64,000 bases of DNA, from positions 35,582,932 to 35,646,931 of the forward strand of contig NC_069132.1 in the NCBI RefSeq assembly GCF_026914265.1, read 5' to 3'. Position 1 is the stretch's first letter. Each line of letters begins with the position of its first letter. The translations under genes were made by a program, and so were the position numbers. The DNA comes from Mya arenaria (lineage: Eukaryota > Mollusca > Bivalvia > Myida > Myidae). The notes under the pieces are model-generated. The model saw only the letters and a program-made list of their open reading frames with translations, searched no databases and had not been told where the DNA came from. Shown here in pieces: positions 59,622 through 64,000 of this stretch.

Positions 59622-60063
59622 TACTATTAATAATATACACTACAGTTTTGTATACATGTGATTATGTGGAAGTGTCCGGTAACCAGACAAAAATTTCAAG
59701 ATTATTAATTTTGTTGAAAACGTCTAAAACGTCTAAAATACTGCAAGAAAGCGCCAGTTAAGATTTAGATTTAAACAATGTAGACACTATAGAAACGAAC
59801 GCAGTAGCCAAAATCCCCTATATGAGTTTGGTTACTAGACCCAACGAGGGGCACACAACGTCATAAGACAACAGACACATCTTGCATAAGTATTAAACTA
59901 ACGTTATCAATACATCAATTACAATACAACAATTATCTTAATTATCTTAAACCCGGATATATCATAACATCATAAAGGCGTCAACTGAAAAATGTTTGAT
60001 ATTTGCCCATTTGTCACCTGGGACCAATTTAACAAAAGAGTGAAATCTGATTTTTCGTAAGTA

Positions 60064-60392
60064 ATGAACAAGTCAATTGTAACCACGGCTCCCAGGTCCG
60101 GAGAATAGCGGGGACATTGACCTTCGGTCCAGTCAAGCCCGGGTAAATCCCCGCGGGGAAGAACTGCTGGTAAAATCCCCGCCGAATGCCCGGGCACCCC
60201 AGGGACCCTATGTAAGGCCCATTCCCCGCTAATTTTGGCGCGAAGACAAAACCACCACATTTACCCGGCACTGCGGTGACGGCTGGTAGGTAAAACACGG
60301 TCCATTTCCCCGGCTATCGCCGGTAAACCCTCGTCGGACCTTGGGGGAGAGGGGGGGGGGGGTGTGGGGCTGGTTACAGTTGACTGATGCAT
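60064..60392 (-). mobile_element. GC-rich MITE, family 2, copy 3, inverted
   Basis: Left end ATGAACAAGTCAATTGTAAC and right end, on the other strand, ATGCATCAGTCAACTGTAAC. The interior matches copy 1 in reverse, for example ACAAAACCACCACATTTACC. A run of G near 60349-60362 may be expanded. Confidence 0.85.
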
Positions 60393-60509
60393 AACGAAGT
60401 CACAGATAAAAATGCAAATTATAAATTTGAAATCCCTATCAGACTGCAATGTTTGAAACGCCGGATGTAACTGTACAAATCTTTGAACTGTGGTCGAAAT
60501 CTAATTTAA

Positions 60510-61020
60510 AGTTGAAGTTATAGCTGAGACAAAAATATCACTATGAAATTTCTATCAGGCTCCATTCCTAATAGGCTTTGTTGACCTGTAAGTGTGACCT
60601 TGTCATTTGAAACGGGAGCAAGAATGCTACACGCGGCATACTGTCCAGCGCTGTACTACAACTATGTGATCTGTTATCCAAATCCGGTTTAAAAGTAGCT
60701 AGTTTTAGCCAGGGGCAGATCCAGATAAATAAAACTCGAACGGTTTTAGAGGGGGTGCGCTCCGCATAAGCCCCCTTCTAAATCTGTTAGTGGCAGCCGA
60801 GGATTAATATTATTACAAAGAAATACCTGTAGGGCTCCTCGACGTCTAAATGTTACCTATACCCTTGAGAGGAGAGCCCAAATGTTATGCACATCATCTC
60901 ATGCTGATGAACAATAATGTGAAGTGAAGATTTAACGGACGGACAGACGGATGGACAGACGGACTAACAGATGCACAGTGCGAGTATTATATGCCTCCTT
61001 TCCCTCTGCACAAAAAGCAT
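60510..61020. repeat. Dispersed repeat, copy 2
   Basis: Partner of 55680-56270. It contains a further GC-rich insert (60715-60800, with GAGGGGGTGCGCTCCGC) and a tetranucleotide-like stretch GGACGGACAGACGGATGGAC at 60937-60956. Confidence 0.55.
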
Positions 61021-62439
61021 AACATGGTGTTATAAACTTCTATGAATCCTGAGCAATAGTCGTTTAGTTGTATAAATTTAGACAGACCGATCTTGACCAT
61101 TCTCTCTTACGATTTTTAATGAATGTTTTTTTTTTTATAATAACGACTTGCATGTTCAACTGTTTGATGATTGTTTTAACATTGTGTTAGTCAAGTACAT
61201 TGCAATAAATATATTTGGTCACATTTGAAGACCACATTGTGAACAAGACCATCACTATTTGTATTGTCGGGGGTTTCAGCTTATCAAGTTATTTAACTCT
61301 TGGTTAAATTTAATGCATTTTTGCTTTTCTGGACATACTCCGTGTTTCATGTAAGCTGCTGACATGAATAGAATTACCTTACTAAGTACTCATAACCATA
61401 GATTATTAAACTTTTCCAATGCTATCTGGTGACTCAAACAATTAATGAGTCAATGTGACTTGTAAAATAGCCCCCACCTAAGTTCTTTGAGTTCAAACCC
61501 CAATAAGGGCATCTTCTTTCGATTTCTCGAAAATGACATCAATACTGGTGGTATCTTGCCAAGAAGCGATCTTCATGTATAGTTTAAAGCTGTCTTTACA
61601 ATGTAGTTTACATAAATGGATATACATTAGCTAGGCTGCACAACTCTTGATTGACACATTTGTTATTTTTTCGCTTAAGTGTATTTACCAGTCATGAATG
61701 CAAAAAAGTAAGTAGTTTCATTGTCAGGTGCGATACTATTAAATAAACGAGAAAAGATTATAGGCATATTTTATTGTTACCAATGGGCGATCTACATGTG
61801 TATTATAGTTTAAAGCTGTCTTTACAATGTAGCTTACATAAATGGAAATAAATAAGCTAGGTTGAATAAATATTGATTGACAAATTTGTAAATTTTTCGC
61901 TGACATGTATTTACCAGTCATGAATGTAAATTAAAAGTAAGTAGTTTCCTTGTCAGGTTTTTTACCATTGAATAAACGAGAATAGACTAAGATTATATGC
62001 TTATTTTATTCTTACAGTAAATACAAAGAACAATGAACAAAACACAACATACGATCTAAAGCATGCATTTGTAGTTCTCTTACTGATTGGTCATTGTAAT
62101 CCAGAGTGTTGTCTTTAAAATGAAATCGTTCACGTGTTATCAATTCAGGCATGGAAAACAATTATTTCGTGTGATATTTGAAAAAATATGCTTGTAACAA
62201 AAAAAAAATCAAAAGTTTTTTGTTGGCATTACGTGTATATTGAAAAATGTTGCACAAAACGCTCTATTTTGCTGCAAAGCGATTGTTTTAACAAAATTTA
62301 AATTTTTTTTTTTTTTGAACGAATTCCTTTAAGGTCTTGTCTTACAACGAAACAAAAACACTTGTTAAATTAATACCTTGTCTTCTGTGTGTAATGCTTT
62401 GGGAAATAGCTTTGCAACCGTGTGCGTTTAAGATGCGTC
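61021..62439. other. Intergenic; tandem duplication only
   Basis: AGTTTAAAGCTGTCTTTACA recurs at 61580 and 61808, followed in both cases by ATAAATGGA and TATTTACCAGTCATGAATG, a duplication of about 230 bp. No gene is seen. Confidence 0.55.
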
Positions 62440-62575
62440 GATATTAAATTGTACACCTTATTTTAACATCAGCCCTTACAAGAGAGATAAAAATCCATAG
62501 TCAATATTCCAAGTTTATGCCTTGACCATGTTCCGTATCGAAATAGGAGTAGCGTTCGGAGTAACGTCATGGCAA
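62440..62575 (-). pseudogene. 3' remnant of a fibrinogen-related gene
   Basis: On the minus strand GGTCAAGGCATAAACTTGGA and CTCTCTTGTAAGGGCTGA correspond to GQGINxE and SLVRAD of the neighbouring copies, with stops and rearrangement between. Only about the last 40 codons survive, and the rest of the gene is gone. Confidence 0.75.
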
Positions 62576-63092
62576 AATGGTTATTTTGTGTTTACATTCT
62601 TTTAGACAGCTTAGATATTATAATGTTCAAATCGATGTAAATCATTCAGATATAATACAGAGAACCGTTCATAATGTCAGTTGTTCGTTATGATGAAAAT
62701 ATAAAATAGACAGTTGAAAGGTTACAATAGATATGAAAAACTACAGAAACAAGCTCAGTCGCCAAAGGTTTAAAAAATAAACCCCGTTTAATGGCACAGG
62801 GTAAACGCCAAAGACAAAGAACACAAAAACAAAAAAAACATGAAAAACAAAAAAAGAGATGAAATCTATATCTACTCGAAAGCCTTTTGCAGATATATTT
62901 CGGAAATGTTGTATTAGTTGTGACACTGGAGTAGGATGAATTGTTTAACATGTATGCTCATGATAGAAAAATCAAAACATTTCTCATTGATTCCTCGCTT
63001 TCTTGAGGAAATTTAATCAGAATTTATATATCTTCTGCGTGTAATGTATTGGGAAAATATTGAAATCTTGTGGCGTTTAAACTGCGTCAATA

Positions 63093-63857
63093 TTAAATTT
63101 GACGCCTAATTTTCATATCGGCTTTCAAAAGAGAAACTTTATTCCCGAGCCAATGTTCCCAGTTAATGCCTTGACCAAATTCCGTATTTCCAAAATCTCC
63201 GTTCAGATTAGAATCATGACAGGTGTTGTACCACCAGGCACCTTTGAACAACTCAGCACAATTAGCGGTATTATTATCGTTATCTCGATCCTTTGTAGAA
63301 AACTTCATTCCATTGTGGTGAGCCATGCCATCATTAGCATTTCCAGAGTAACCGCCGACAAATAAAGTGTACTCGCTTTGTGCATCACCCACTGAAAATA
63401 CTTCGTAATTGGCGTAGCGCATGCTTCCATTTGTAGCCATCAGGTCAATTCTAAGTTCGTACCAGCCTTGTGAAGTGATCATAGAAATCTTTTGGTTTCC
63501 CAGCCAGAAGTTGTTAGCTAGATCACCAAAACCCGTTTGATACTCGCTCCACGTCTTGTAGAAGTCTGTGTCCGAGACACGGCGCTGTATCACAGTCCAC
63601 CCGCCGCCGTCAATGTCCATATCGCAGCTCACGTTAAACCCTGTCGGCATTGCGCGGTCAGGATATATTGTGTGGATACCCGACTGTTTCTGGAAGTGAT
63701 GCAGTTCTGTACAGTCCTTTGGTTTAACATCAGTTGAGTGAGTTGTTCCGCACGAGTCGTGTACGTTTAACACAGCGTTATAGTTAACATCAGCGCCGGC
63801 ACTTGTTAAACAAAGGAACAGACCAATTGCTCGTATAAAGCTTCTTGTCCCCATCAT
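63093..63857 (-). CDS. Fibrinogen-related secreted lectin-like protein, intact
   Basis: Fibrinogen-C-terminal-domain proteins of this kind (ficolin, tachylectin-5 and FREP type) are secreted and commonly bind acetylated sugars or microbial surfaces. The 254-residue intronless frame starts at 63857 with MMGTRSFIRAIGLFLCLTSA, a good signal peptide. A short linker follows, then one fibrinogen domain: DCTEL (first Cys), FNVSCDMDIDGGGWTVIQRR (second Cys), NFWLGNQKISMIT, and the calcium-site run DRDNDNNTANCAELFKGAWW with YNTCHDSNLNG (third and fourth Cys), then GINWEHWLG and MKIRRQI before the stop. All four domain cysteines and the Asp cluster are present. A frame from GTG 63890 would add 11 residues but hides the signal peptide. 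Tandem paralogues lie at 52658 and 45594, and the cluster probably continues to the right. Confidence 0.9.
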   Translation of the reverse strand: MMGTRSFIRAIGLFLCLTSAGADVNYNAVLNVHDSCGTTHSTDVKPKDCTELHHFQKQSGIHTIYPDRAMPTGFNVSCDMDIDGGGWTVIQRRVSDTDFYKTWSEYQTGFGDLANNFWLGNQKISMITSQGWYELRIDLMATNGSMRYANYEVFSVGDAQSEYTLFVGGYSGNANDGMAHHNGMKFSTKDRDNDNNTANCAELFKGAWWYNTCHDSNLNGDFGNTEFGQGINWEHWLGNKVSLLKADMKIRRQI

Positions 63858-64000
63858 GTCTCCAGACAGAATGTGCAAAATTGTAAACACTCCTCTGTTA
63901 AATAGTTTTTAAAATAATAGGATTCAATAATACAGACTTGATTGTGCTATCGGTTGAATAATAAAATCTAGTGCAAATATAATATCAACATGTTTCAACG

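Larger units (their letters stand above)
56980..59915. repeat. Segmental duplication unit 3, partial and without a gene
   Basis: Pieces match units 1 and 2 in order: 56980-57290, 57335-57480, 58525-59265 and 59622-59915. Between them lie an unrelated insertion (about 57485-58500) and MITE copy C. The fibrinogen-related ORF expected to accompany it is absent here. Confidence 0.72.

Overview
This window reads as animal nuclear DNA: AT-rich, with long intergenic stretches, small exons split by GT-AG introns, and many dispersed and tandem repeats. Several foldback elements, the tRNA-derived SINE relics and a cluster of fibrinogen-related genes make a bivalve mollusc the best guess. The species cannot be read from the sequence.

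Layout. (1) 2115-23870, minus strand: the 5' part of a carnitine O-palmitoyltransferase 1-like gene. Ten exons join in frame to about 405 residues. The rest, including the expected catalytic histidine, lies left of position 1. Its introns hold a 44-bp tandem repeat that copies the intron 5/exon 6 acceptor, a deleted Harbinger transposon, an exact 19-copy 42-bp minisatellite, several MITEs, and a 3.1-kb element bounded by perfect 18-bp inverted repeats that encloses two opposed satellite arrays. (2) 23871-28163: intergenic, with a possible LTR-element relic, a GC-rich MITE and two 5'-truncated LINEs. (3) 28164-43856, plus strand: a complete NXF1 (TAP) mRNA export receptor gene. Its 22 coding exons keep one frame through every junction and give 662 residues with all NXF1 domains; a poly(A) signal lies at 44746. 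(4) About 44990-64000: a tandemly duplicated block of intronless fibrinogen-domain genes on the minus strand. One copy is intact (63093-63857), two are broken (45594-46392 and 52658-53426), and one is a short 3' remnant near 62450. Their flanks are repeated too, so the block has grown by segmental duplication and decayed by mutation and MITE insertion.

The three loci are functionally unrelated: mitochondrial fatty-acid import, nuclear mRNA export, and a secreted lectin-like family often linked to innate recognition. They diverge or converge with no sign of co-regulation. The most unusual signals are the multiplied splice acceptor, the opposed satellite arrays, and two hairpin-headed elements whose stems differ in sequence but keep their pairing around a nearly constant loop.
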